The notes below the pieces were generated by a model. That model saw only the letters and a list, made by a program, of their open reading frames with translations. It ran no database searches and was not told the origin of the DNA. Made by a program: the position numbers and the translations under genes. From contig OZ034970.1 in NCBI GenBank assembly GCA_964030785.1, forward strand, positions 36,211,943 to 36,275,942: 64,000 nt of DNA, given 5' to 3'. Source of the DNA: Siderastrea siderea. Taxonomy: Eukaryota; Cnidaria; Anthozoa; Scleractinia; Rhizangiidae. The first letter of the stretch is position 1. Each line of letters starts with the position of its first letter. Below, one piece after another: positions 44,728 through 54,900 of the stretch.

Positions 44728-47700
44728 TTATGCCTTTTTCTGCTTGTTTTGTTTATCGATGCAAGCCTTGAAAGCTTTAACATGCTCCTGGCATTTTCTC
44801 CAATCCTTATGTTCATCCATGCAATCCTACAAAAGACATACAAAAGTACAATTAAAGGGCCTAAAATTCACTATTTTAATAATTTGTTCCAATGCACCCA
44901 TTGGTCACCCTTTGGGATTAGTGGTTGACAGGCTGAACACGTCAGCCTCACTATATAAATGAAGGCTCTCTCCGAGTTTAAATCATTTCAATGATCTACT
45001 CCTCCATTCTGATAGGCTCCTCTTAAGATATCTTACTCAGTGGCCCATCTGGGTGTAAGGGCTTGTGGCCCCCTTTTTATTCAAGGAAATAAGGTCCAAA
45101 GAAGCAACATGTTTCCATTCTGTCCACCACAGACTTTCTCAATTCAGTGGTTACATGTAAGGTCATCATTTTCCAGATTTCATGTTTTAGTCCCAAAAAC
45201 CTCTTTCAGGACTACAGGTTTTCATTGATCAAAACTCGTCTGTCAGGCTACATTTAGTAGATTTCAATTAGAGATTTCATGCCCTAATAAATATGAACTA
45301 TAAAACTAAATGTAAAATAGTAGCACAATGGGGTACTATGGCAACAGAAAAGTATGTAATACCCCGGTATACAAAAGTCTGGAGCCTTTAATATTAAGCA
45401 ACTAGCTACACTAAAAGCCTATGATGATGATGATGAAGATGATGATGACGATGATGATGATGACGATGACGACGATGATGATGATGATAGTGATGATGAT
45501 GATAAGAAGAAGAAGAATCAATTTATATAATGCACTCTTATGTGCATAAAAAAGGTGTGATTTTTGTCCTTGGTATATTGAAGGAAGGATAACCATTTCG
45601 ATAAATAATTAGTAAGGGACTGTTCGTTATTTATGCCTGAGGGGGGGCCGGTGTTTAGAGTGGGGGGGGGGGTAAAATTTTCAAAATCAATGAAAAAGGG
45701 GGGTGTTTTTTTAAATACAGTAGAAATAAGGGGGGTAAACCTTTAGAAACTTGTTTCAACACTTGTGTAGCCGTTTTGCAGACATATTTAAAAAGTTGAT
45801 CTCTGTTTCGAGAATTCTATTTCCAAAGAACCTGGTCTTTATAGTTTGAAAAGCCAAGAAAACGTGACGTGGAGTAGCGTTATTTAAAGGTTCCAATATA
45901 TAACTTATTAAATCCCTTTAAAATACATGCAATCTGATATTTAATATTAGCAAAACCCACACGTGTCATTTGCCGGGGCCAGTTGTAGTTTACAGTATTG
46001 TAGTGCATAGGTATATAGCCATCCTCAAACAGCAAAACTGGTTCAAGCCTTGCAATGAACTTCTTGCAAACTTTCCTACCATTGATTTCTCTCTCGAATC
46101 GGATCTTCTCTGGGCGCACGTTAATACCGTGGCTGCAAATTTACTTTCCTTGCTGAGTGCTTCCATACTGTACGATCACAAATGACCTTGCACTTGATTT
46201 TGGCTTATCGGCATGCGGCCAGAACACATGTTGTACACAATTTCGCAATTGTAAGCACGTCGCGTCCTGAGGGTAGGGGAGGGGGGGGGGGTAAAATTTT
46301 GACCCTGTCACATAAACGGAGGGTAATTTTTTAAAATACCCACTTTCGGGGAGGGGTAAGTTTTTCATATGCCTGAATTGGTTGAAAATCACCGACCCCC
46401 CCCCCCCCTTAGCCATAAATAACGAACAGTCCCTAAGCTTATGTAAAAGGTAAGGGTTTGAAAGAACCCTTTTTCAGAATACCCCGCCACTTTGTCTTCT
46501 TGTAATTCTGCACTTAGTAACAAAAACACCAAGACACCTTTTTCTTTCTTTGGGTATGGAAGTTTATTGCTAACTATAAAAACCGTACAAACATGGTGGA
46601 CATGAGCAAGTAAAAGTAGCTAATAAACTTCGCCCACCAGCACCTAGACTAAGAACTGGGTGGGTGGGAAGGGAAATAGAAAAAATACTCGAATCACTGG
46701 GAACAATTATTCTAACGTGCTCAAAACCAGAAAGAAACTACACACGTGTCTAATCGATGAAAGTTAATAACTAGTATGAACTCAACAATATTTAACAGAT
46801 TGCTCTCCAAGATCGTTTAGAATTACCTATTTTAACTAGGTCAAAATAACACAATTCTGCACTTAGTAACAAAAACACCAAGACACCTTTTTCTTTCTTT
46901 GGGTATGGAAGTTTATTGCTAACTATAAAAACCGTACAAACATGGTGGACATGAGCAAGTAAAAGTAGCTAATAAACTTCGCCCACCAACGAACCCCAAA
47001 GAAAGAAAGAAAAGGTGGCGGTGCGAGCCGGTACACGCAAATGACTCTACAAACTAACAAGTCAATTTGGCCGCGATATCGGAGGCCACTTGAAATCGGG
47101 CAGCTAAAGAGTATTCTAAATAGCTTTTATAAGCGTCAGAGGACCAGTCCCCGAACACCTGAATAAGCTCACCCGGGACACCACAACTGAAGGCAAATGA
47201 TGCCGCCCCTCTACGAAAAGAGTGACCCCGATAAAGGGAAGGATGAGTGATCCCTGCCAAACTTAACTTGGAACGAAGAAAGGCGACAAATTGATGCTTA
47301 GAAACTGAGAGGAAAGTTCCCTTACGAGAAAAATTAAAAATAAAGGCAGGAGCGTGAGAAGGCGCTGGTACTAGTTCACACATTCGCTGAAACATGGCCA
47401 CAGGACACAGCAGACTTCCCTTAATAGGAACCAGGGGTAGCAATAAACGACGCTCATTACATTGAATAGTCTTGGTCCATTTGAACAAAACTAGAAGCCC
47501 ACCCTCGGCGGTAAAAATATCACCCCTGCACAAATGTTTGGACTTATCAAACTGAGATGCAGACGCGGGCACAATATTAGAAACTCGAGCAAACAAGAAA
47601 AAGGTGAACAGAAAAGATGAGAGAAATGTAACTTCCCTCGAATCCTCAAGATTACATACAGAAATAATCTGAACTAATAATTCGGGAGTAATAGGCGGAG

Positions 47701-50700
47701 CTCTGTTAGGGGTATGTTTAGCTAGCCGCGCAATACCTTTCAAAGTTAAGCGAATCTCGAAAGAATCCAAAAACGGACAGTCATACCCTGTCATAAGGTG
47801 TAACAACCTCACTCCACTAACGTAATTTCTAATAGACTGAGGAGTAAGTGAGCGACTTAAAAACTGACAATATAAACTAATGACCCGAGCAGTCGCAGGT
47901 ACAGGTTGAAACTTAAAGTACAAGCAAAACGTTAAATAGTTCCGCCATTGCGTACGATGATTCTTGTTCGTGCCAGATGAGTATGCTGCTTGCCTGGAGA
48001 CTTGCAAATCGCGTTCAAGTTGAAGGAGTTCATGTGCTGCAAAAGGAAAGAATCAGAAAGACTCGTTCAGTTCAAATAAAACGTTATCGAATTCCTCAGA
48101 TTGATACTGGATAGACGTAGCTGATTTAGCATGCAACTGAGCAGAGTAAAATTCAGGATTAAGATGCCAGCGTGACAACAAATCGGCCACCCTATTCTCA
48201 ACTCCCGGTAAGTGCACCGCTCACAGCTCAAACTCGTTAGTGGCAGAAACCAGCCAAATATTGCGTAATAGCTTTCCAAGAAGGGCGTCCCGTGTTTTAC
48301 CAGAGTTCAGCACTTGAACCACGGCTTCATTATCACAAAATACAGTTAGGCGCAGGCCCTTCCAAGCAGAGCCCCACAAGCGTACAGCTACTAAGATCGC
48401 TAAACATTCCAGCTGATGGATAAACGGGAACTGAACTAGAACATCAGCGGGAAATTCCTTGTGAAAAATCCTGCTACCACTGCACCCGCCGCAACCAGTG
48501 AGACAAGCGTCTGTCGCGAAGACCTCATCGGGAGAGGACCAACATGACGTATAAATGATGGAGACGCCATTAAACTGTGGCAGGAACTCTTTCCACCACT
48601 TGATATCTTTGCGGCACTCGCTAGTCACGTTCACATGGTGATGATTCCGCTTCACGGACCGGAGAAGGTCAAGCAAGCGCATAAGAAAAATTCTACTCTG
48701 TCGTACACATTTCGAAACAAATGAGAGCTTTCCCAAAAGAGACTGAAGCTCCCGCTTGGTGGCGCTCTTTTTATGTAGCCAAGTGTCAAGAAGAAGCGAG
48801 AGTTCCTGCACCCTTGCTGGGGTAACGGATATAGTCATGTCCACAGTATCAAATTGCACTCCTAAGCATGTCATCGTCGTAGAAGGCGGGCAGGCCTTTT
48901 CATGAGATTCGACGAGACCGAGATTATTTAACAGTGACTGTGTAAAACGGAAGGCACGATCAGCGTTGTCAGGAGTCTCAACCCCCTGAAAATCATCTAA
49001 GTAATTAAGGACATCGAAACCATGTTGCGCACAAATATACGACACTGCATTTGTTATCCGTTGGCAGGCCATAGCTGCTGACCTGAGTCCCATAGGTAAA
49101 ACAATGTCGAAGAAGTATTGATCCTCCCACTTAAAACCCAGCAGAGGAAAGTCATAAGGGTCTACACGAAATTGCCGGTATGCTCTCTTTAAATCACGCT
49201 TGTAAATTAGACAACCTGGTCCTTTCTGAACCACTAGAGCAGCAATGCTGTCCACAGTAGGATAACTAAGCTGAAACTCTGAGCCGTCGACCACATTAGG
49301 CAAAATTCCGTCATTTACCGATGTACCAGGAGGCCAACTTAAGTCCAGAATGACCCGGCGTTCCGAAGTATCTTTCTTGGGTACCGTGTTGAGTGGAGAT
49401 ACAGCCATGCCGTTGCGGAAGGGAACCGAAATAAAAGGCCCAACGACAGATTTGCGAGCTAGTTCTCCTTGAAGATAAGAATGCATATCCGACGGAAAAT
49501 TCAATGCACCAGAATGGTTGCGAAAGTTACTCAAGGGGAAGCCGTGAACGTCATAAAGATAACCCACGGGCCACCCAAACTCCAAATAGTCACAAACAAT
49601 TGAATCACAGTAGTTGACCAGATAAGATCTCCACAATGAAAGATTTAAATGTGTTGACAATGGAATCCTGCAATGCTTGTAATTGTACGCACCCGACGCG
49701 TGAACTACTGCATGAAGGTTAATCTGCTTTTGAATAAAATCATTGTCAACAGTAAAAACATCTCGTACTGTAAACGAACAGGCACTGTCACGACGGGCAA
49801 TAGACTCACTGCTATCGCCCTTTGCGGCATCCGCACAAGCAGAAAAGGCTGTCACGCACCGGTCAACTGTATTATCCACGCATGTGGCTGCATTAGTCAC
49901 ATTGACTGATGAAACGAGAGAATCCAGCTCGTCCTCCACCGGAAAAATTGTCACGCAGGAATCAGGACTAGTGTCACGAGAATAGTCACGCTTAAAAACA
50001 TCGAGAGAACATGTAGAGTCACGGAAAAGGTCACGCTCAAAAACATGAGAGGGTTCACGAGCAGAAAATCGGGAGTGATCATGAACAAACACATCTGAAT
50101 ACGCGGGAGAAGAAACTTGAACATGTGAAGAATGATTCATTGTCCGGTCCGGGTAATTAAGATTCGCAGTCAGTCACGAGTCGCCAGTGGTCACGGTCGT
50201 TTGTTGTGACCTCTGGTGAGGACACTCAGTTGAGAACTCTGAATGAAATTTCTTGGCTTTCTCCTTGATCCAGCAATTTGCACAAATGTGGCAAAGCCAT
50301 TTCCTTTCCCCTTTGACCAGAGCGTAATGATCCTTATTATGAGGGCACGTACCGCGTTGAAATTCACGACAAAATAAAATATTGGGGGCGTTCCTCTTTG
50401 ACTCTTTCGACACAGCGGCCGACGTCACTCGCTTTGTGCATCCTGCCATTGCCCGAATTTCGAGAGACGAAAAAGAGTCCCCCCAGTTAAGGCGACCACG
50501 CTCTATTTCCATAAGTACGGCTGCGTGAAAGGCTCTCACTGCGCTCCATTCGTACACGCTGGCCAGATACATTAGTTGAGTCAAATGCTCGATTCGAGCC
50601 TGGCGTTCGGTCGGCGAAATCTTGGTTAGCGACAAAATGCTACTGTACCCCGCTACAAATTCCTCTATTGAGAGGTCATCATAGCGCACGTCTTTGCTGA

Positions 50701-51880
50701 CATAGCTTAGGGAAAGCTCACTTTGTGGCCAAAGTTGAGGCCGCACCACTCTAGAAACGACCTTAGCGGTTTTACCAGATTCTAGTTTCTTACCTCGGCG
50801 ACGGCGTGAATGGTGCCGATGATCCTTCTCTTCCTCCGGCGAGCTGGTGTCTGAGTCCGAGTCAGACTCAGTCGGCTTGTGCTCAGATAGCCCCATCTTC
50901 CCCATTTGTTTTTCTACATCCCGAGCCAGGGAATCAAAAGAACGTAAACCAAGCGACGTAACGGCCTTCGATGATTCACTCACATCGCTCTGATTGGCAC
51001 CTTTAGCGAGGGCTTTGTTTTCGGCACGAAGTTTATCCAGCCGTGCACGCAATCGAGCCTTTTCTTTGGTACGCTCCGCTTCCAGTGCTTCCTTTTTCTT
51101 TTGCTTGAGATCTGATTGAACCTTCTCCTCAGCCGCCAATAATTCCCTCAGATAGCTGAGTTCGCTGTCCTCTTCTTCATCTTCGACGCCGCCACACGCC
51201 CCTTGCTCAGGCACTTTCGACACATCGGCAGACTTACTGAACAGTGCAAAGATCTCCTCTTCAGAACCACTGGTCAGACCCTCGTTAAGTTTCGCGTAAT
51301 CAACCTTTGGTTTACTTCGAAGATTGTAAGGCATAGTAAAATAGAAAAAATACTCGAATCACTGGGAACAATTATTCTAACGTGCTCAAAACCAGAAAGA
51401 AACTACACACGTGTCTAATCGATGAAAGTTAATAACTAGTATGAACTCAACAATATTTAACAGATTGCTCTCCAAGATCGTTTAGAATTACCTATTTTAA
51501 CTAGGTCAAAATAACACAATTGTGAGAACAAAGTAGATAACAGTACACGCTATTGACATGCAAATATTAGTGGCGGGTATTCTGCAGTTAAGCCAGTTTG
51601 AATTTCGGACTTGTCCCTCCACTGTGCAAAACCCCCCGGGCACAGTAGATTCACCATGTTTCTCCTATTTCTGTTGGCCTAATTTCTCAGAATTTCTTAA
51701 TTAAGCAGAGCTCACCAGCAAGGCATAATGAAGATCTCCACATCCAGATTTCTTTATCCTGGTATCAAAGGGATCTTCCTCTTCTTCATCTTCTTCTTCT
51801 GATTTCACTTTGTCCTTTTCAGGCGCTTCTTTTTCTTGTTTTCTGCTTCCGTGGAACGATCTGCCGCCATGATGCGACAT
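44728..51880 (-). CDS. COA4: COA4-like cytochrome c oxidase assembly factor (two exons)
   Basis: COA4 (CHCHD8) is a small twin-CX9C protein of the mitochondrial intermembrane space needed for complex IV assembly. Exon 1 is 51716-51880 (55 codons, phase 0, donor CTG/GTGAGC) and exon 2 is 44728-44826 (32 codons plus TAA, acceptor TTTTGTAG). The joined product is 87 residues, the same as human COA4. Exon 1 has an acidic stretch, then DPFDTRIKKSGC. The first CX9C is completed across the splice (C-GDLHYALLD-C), and the second is C-QEHVKAFKA-C, preceded by a DW pair as in COA4. The 6,889-bp intron holds a Harbinger-like MITE and a complete Ngaro-type retrotransposon in the same orientation as the gene. 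Head-to-head with ZFYVE19. Confidence 0.93.
45419..45522. repeat. Imperfect (ATG/GAT)n microsatellite
   Basis: About 100 bp of GATGAT with GAC and GAA variants, inside the COA4 intron. The poly-Ile frame on the minus strand is an artefact. Confidence 0.9.
45616..46433. mobile_element. Harbinger-like MITE with TAA duplication, 818 bp
   Basis: The ends GGGACTGTTCGTTATTTATG and CATAAATAACGAACAGTCCC are perfect 20-bp inverses, flanked by TAA at 45613-45615 and 46434-46436. G-tracts followed by TAAAATTTT lie inside both ends. A 79-codon minus-strand open frame (45880-46119) is unrecognised. No transposase. Confidence 0.85.
46504..46639 (-). repeat. Ngaro split direct repeat B, outer copy
   Basis: Starts AATTCTGCACTTAGTAAC and ends CTTCGCCCACCA (plus-strand reading). 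Identical by eye to 46853-46988. Forms the 3' terminus of the element. Confidence 0.93.
46674..46856 (-). repeat. Ngaro split direct repeat A, inner copy
   Basis: Starts AAATAGAAAAAATACTCG and ends AAATAACACAATT. Identical by eye to 51339-51521. Overlaps inner B by AATT (46853-46856). Confidence 0.93.
46853..46988 (-). repeat. Ngaro split direct repeat B, inner copy
   Basis: Identical by eye to the outer B copy. Together with inner A it reproduces the junction that would form if the two element ends were joined in a circle. Confidence 0.93.
47054..48036 (-). CDS. Tyrosine recombinase (integrase) of the Ngaro-type element
   Basis: A lambda-integrase-type recombinase of about 320 residues that would insert circular cDNA. 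The N-terminal SAM-like core-binding part includes SRQAAYSSGTNKNHRTQW and an LTPQSIRNYVSGVRLLH helix. The catalytic part shows an Arg in FLFARVSNI, the box GHSFRRGAASFA (H-x-x-R) and FGDWSSDAYKSYLEY with the C-terminal Tyr. There is no ATG ahead of the core domain. A splice-acceptor-like TTCTTTCCTTTTGCAG lies just upstream (exon edge 48036), so expression by splicing or by fusion to RT is likely (inference). The stop is at 47054-47056, near inner repeat B. Confidence 0.93.
48061..50140 (-). CDS. Reverse transcriptase-RNase H of the Ngaro-type element, with in-frame TGA
   Basis: The start at 50140 gives 639 codons to a TGA at 48221-48223. A Ser/Asp-rich N-terminal extension (about 170 residues) precedes the RT: LYDVHGFP, then PKKDTSERRVILDLSWPP, KRDLKRAYRQFRVDP and the catalytic LNYLDDF (YxDD box). 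RNase H follows with D in ATDACLTGCGG, E in HQLECLAILVAV and D in FCDNEAVVQVL. The TGA falls just before the last conserved block: the same frame continues for 53 codons with GVENRVADLLSRWHLNPEF, the expected RNase H end, and stops at 48061. The codon could be a CpG-decay nonsense mutation (inference). Confidence 0.93.
50174..51334 (-). CDS. Gag-like protein of the Ngaro-type element
   Basis: 386 residues, starting 5 bp inside repeat A1. It opens MPYNLRSKPKVDYAKLNEGL, then has an acidic segment, a coiled-coil (about residues 65-112, Lys/Glu/Leu-rich), a basic HRHHSRRRRGKK patch and an alpha-helical region. It ends in a Cys/His cluster (CREFQRGTCPHNKDH ... CHICANC ... CPH), likely a zinc-binding knuckle. 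Such C-terminal clusters are common in DIRS-order gag proteins. Separated from the RT frame by 33 bp. Confidence 0.88.
   Translation of the reverse strand: MPYNLRSKPKVDYAKLNEGLTSGSEEEIFALFSKSADVSKVPEQGACGGVEDEEEDSELSYLRELLAAEEKVQSDLKQKKKEALEAERTKEKARLRARLDKLRAENKALAKGANQSDVSESSKAVTSLGLRSFDSLARDVEKQMGKMGLSEHKPTESDSDSDTSSPEEEKDHRHHSRRRRGKKLESGKTAKVVSRVVRPQLWPQSELSLSYVSKDVRYDDLSIEEFVAGYSSILSLTKISPTERQARIEHLTQLMYLASVYEWSAVRAFHAAVLMEIERGRLNWGDSFSSLEIRAMAGCTKRVTSAAVSKESKRNAPNILFCREFQRGTCPHNKDHYALVKGERKWLCHICANCWIKEKAKKFHSEFSTECPHQRSQQTTVTTGDS
51339..51521 (-). repeat. Ngaro split direct repeat A, outer (5') copy
   Basis: Forms the 5' terminus of the element on the coding strand and should hold its promoter. 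Identical by eye to 46674-46856. Ends in AATT at the host junction. Confidence 0.93.
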
Positions 51881-51980
51881 GGCGTAAATAGGGACAATTT
51901 GTGACACGAGAAATAACGCAGAATTCCGAAATTGAGAATTTGCAAGTCGTTGATTATGCGGGCTCAAAAAGTAGAAAAAC
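51881..51980. promoter_or_regulatory. Shared 100-bp divergent promoter region (COA4 / ZFYVE19)
   Basis: The COA4 start codon (51880, minus) and the ZFYVE19 start codon (51981, plus) are head-to-head with exactly 100 bp between them. No TATA box is obvious. Both 5' UTRs and at least part of a bidirectional promoter must overlap here. Confidence 0.75.
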
Positions 51981-54900
51981 ATGGCGGGTCTGAAGTGTTT
52001 TGGTTGTGGACAAGAATTCGGATTCTTCCGACGCGAGGTTAGTATTCATGTTTTGGTACTCATATTTTTCCTTGGGGAAAATTTGAACACTGAAGTTGTG
52101 CCTTCTTTCTGGTAAAAAAAATATTGAGTATGATTGGGAAATTGTATCATCAACATCAATATCTATTTTGACGTAAAGCTTCCGGCACTTCTCATCTATA
52201 GGCTTAGTTGTAGATATAATTGGTATTTTATAGTTGGGACTATTCCTGTTAAGCTAATTAACTTTGTAATACAGTATTGTAGCTGCAAGAAATTTATGTG
52301 TAACTCTGATTTTGTCTCGCAATATTGCCCAAGTAAAGTTTGAACTTGGGAAAATGTAAAAATAAGAAGAGGATCGATGAGAGAGTTGCAAGTACCACTG
52401 AATGTAAGCTTTAGCTTAAGTAGTTAAAAACTTAAATTCGGTATGATGGAGCGTTTCATTTGAAAGTGGTCACACAAGGATTTCATTCTGTATTCAAACT
52501 CAAAATTAAAATTTTGAGTTAAGGTTTATGGTATCCTTTTCTTGCGGCACTTTTTTCTAACTCTCCTCTCTTGACTTCATTCCAGCATAGCTGTAAAAAA
52601 TGTGGACGGCTGTTTTGTTCTGGCTGCGCATCAAATTCGTTGGTTTTGCCAGAGCGTGGTACAAAGAAAGTGAGAGTTTGTGATCAGTGTTACAAAAATG
52701 CAACAAGGTGAGGTTGGTGAAATTCAGTCTTTAGTACCTCATAATAGACCATCCAGTCAGTACAAAATTCAGACTGCAGCCTTCAGACTGGGTGCAAAAT
52801 GCAGTCTGAGACCAAAATCTGTCGCTTCGTTGGAAATACAATATAATTACCCTGCTGTCAGGATGGGGTCAAGTAATACCTTTTTTTTCTTTTGTGTTCT
52901 CCTTCTTCATCATCATTTTTTACCCTGCCCTCAGGATGAGGTCTAGTAAGACCCGTTTTTTTTTTTGTGGTTGTTTTTTTTAATCATTATTATTATTTTA
53001 TTTTTTTGGTGGTCACTTGTCCCAGACCTCCGGTTTTTGCTCAGCCAAACAAGTACTCGTCATGTCTTTCGCTACACAGGCTAGAGCTTGTATCTTGAGT
53101 GACCATAATATCTTTAACACACCGAGGAGAGGGAGAACAATAGCGGGGTTTAATGGCCCTGGGACTTTTGTTGTTTTTTGGTGGTCACTAGTCCCAGACT
53201 CCTGGTTTTTGCTCGGCCAAACAAATATTCGCTGCAAACTTTCACTACCGTAAATGATCGATTAAGCGCCGCTACTCGAATAAGCACCGCTTTCGAATAA
53301 GCGCCGCACCTTTACCGAAAATAATTTAATAAGCGCTGCTCTCGAATAAGCGCCGCGGCACTAATTTGGGTATTGTTCATATGTTCATTTTACCTCTTGT
53401 ATTTGAACAGCAATACTTTCACAGACTGAGAAACTGCGTTCATGATACCTCTTGTATTTCATTCGAAATTTAATTTTATATTAAATTGTGCATACCTGGT
53501 ATGCGCCTCACTTAATTCTCTCTATATTCCCCTCAGTGTTTTACCCGTAGTTGAAATAAGCGCCACTCTCGAATAAGCGCCGCTCTCGAATAAGCCCCGC
53601 TCTCGAATAAGCGCCGCACCTTTAACAGGGAAAATTAAATAAACGCCGCGGTACTTCATCGATCATTTACGGTATGCCACTTGGACTCGTATCTGGAGTG
53701 ACCATAATATATTTTTTACCCTAAGGAGAAGGAGAACAAGGCAGAGGCGGATCCAGGGGAGGGGTTGAGGGGGTTGCAATCCCCCCTTTGAGCAGCATTT
53801 TTTTTTTGTTATTTAGTTTAATTCCCTCTAAAGGCGTTTTAGAGGGAAAAATCGGAAACATTACTTTTTGGGGGGAGGGGCATGGCTCCGGACCCCTTAA
53901 GAGCTTGTGCCAGAGGCATGGGGCCGTAACTCGCCTCCCACACCATTGGCGTTAAAGGTTACTACAATAGTGTACAACCCCCCCTTTCAGAAATTCCTGG
54001 ATCCGCCCCTGCAAGGGCAGGGTCTAATGCTCCTGGGGCTTTTCTTGTTTCAATTTGTAACTTACCCTTTTGTCACACAATCGCTTTTCTGATTTCACAT
54101 TACTCTTGACCCATTTCTCAAATAAAAGCACCAACCTTGATATATCATGTATTAGACCAAAGAAAAAGTCAAGGCAATTCATGTTTAGGCAACTCTCTCT
54201 CATATTGTTTCTTATTTTACTTCTTCTCTAAAGCCAGGTAAACGTACATACACATGTAAATATTATGCAGTACAATGGCAGAAATTCACTGTTAGACCCC
54301 TTTTACACTGAGTGCTTCAACAATTTTTAGTAGGAAAAAATCCTACATTTGCATGTCAATTGTCAGCTGAAAGGATCATATTTGCACTTCCAGAGAAAAG
54401 GAGAAGGAATATCAAAATAGAGATGGTAGCGACTTGAATGACTTAAACAGAAACACTGCATTACTTAGACCTGGTGATAATGCTTATCAGGTAACTAACA
54501 CACTCTTTTGCATTGTTATTGGTAATAACAAAATACCGGTAGATAAAGTTACATGGGCAACATATTCCTACATTTTTAAGTCTCAGCCTGATGTTGCCAA
54601 ATATAATACCACCTCTACACACATTAAATTTTCATGATGCAGAAAGTAGACATCGGTTCTACTTTTTGTTGCATGGTAGGAGGTTGTGCAACATCCAACT
54701 GCAACTTGCAATGCAACATTTGTTGTTACTGCCGCTTTATCCGTCCATATTTTGTGTATGTCATTTTAAGGGAGTTTTCACATAGGTCTAACCACTAAAC
54801 TTCCTTTCAGGGTGCCTTTTTATTTTTTTGTTGTTGTTGTCACTGTTATCACTTAGCTTTGACTTTGTCTCTGTCATCTTCTGTTTCATTTATTCATTTG

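Larger units (their letters stand above)
46504..51521 (-). mobile_element. Complete Ngaro/PAT-type tyrosine-recombinase (DIRS-order) retrotransposon
   Basis: A 5,018-bp element with gag-like, RT-RNase H and tyrosine-recombinase reading frames in that order on the minus strand. It has split direct repeats. Repeat A (183 bp) is at 51339-51521 and 46674-46856; repeat B (136 bp) is at 46853-46988 and 46504-46639. On the coding strand the order is A1-ORFs-B1-A2-B2, the arrangement known for Ngaro and PAT elements. Inner A and B overlap by the 4 bp AATT, and the same AATT forms both outer termini, as expected if integration occurs through a circular intermediate. Both repeat pairs look identical by eye, so the insertion is young. 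No target duplication is seen beyond AATT. It sits in the COA4 intron. Confidence 0.96.
52866..54060. repeat. Tandem duplicated segment in ZFYVE19 intron 2, split by two MITEs
   Basis: A unit starting TTGGTGGTCACTTGTCCCAG (53008) with GTGACCATAATAT and GGAGAACAA occurs again from 53178, where it is interrupted by a TA-flanked element (53248-53672) and a hAT-like element (53742-54011) before ending GGGTCTAATGCTCCTGGG. A shorter related piece lies at 52866-52950. Confidence 0.7.

Noticed and set aside
45411..45596. Poly-Ile minus-strand frame
   Set aside because: Translation of the GAT microsatellite.
49673..49985. Plus-strand frames within the retrotransposon
   Set aside because: Shadows of the RT frame on the opposite strand.
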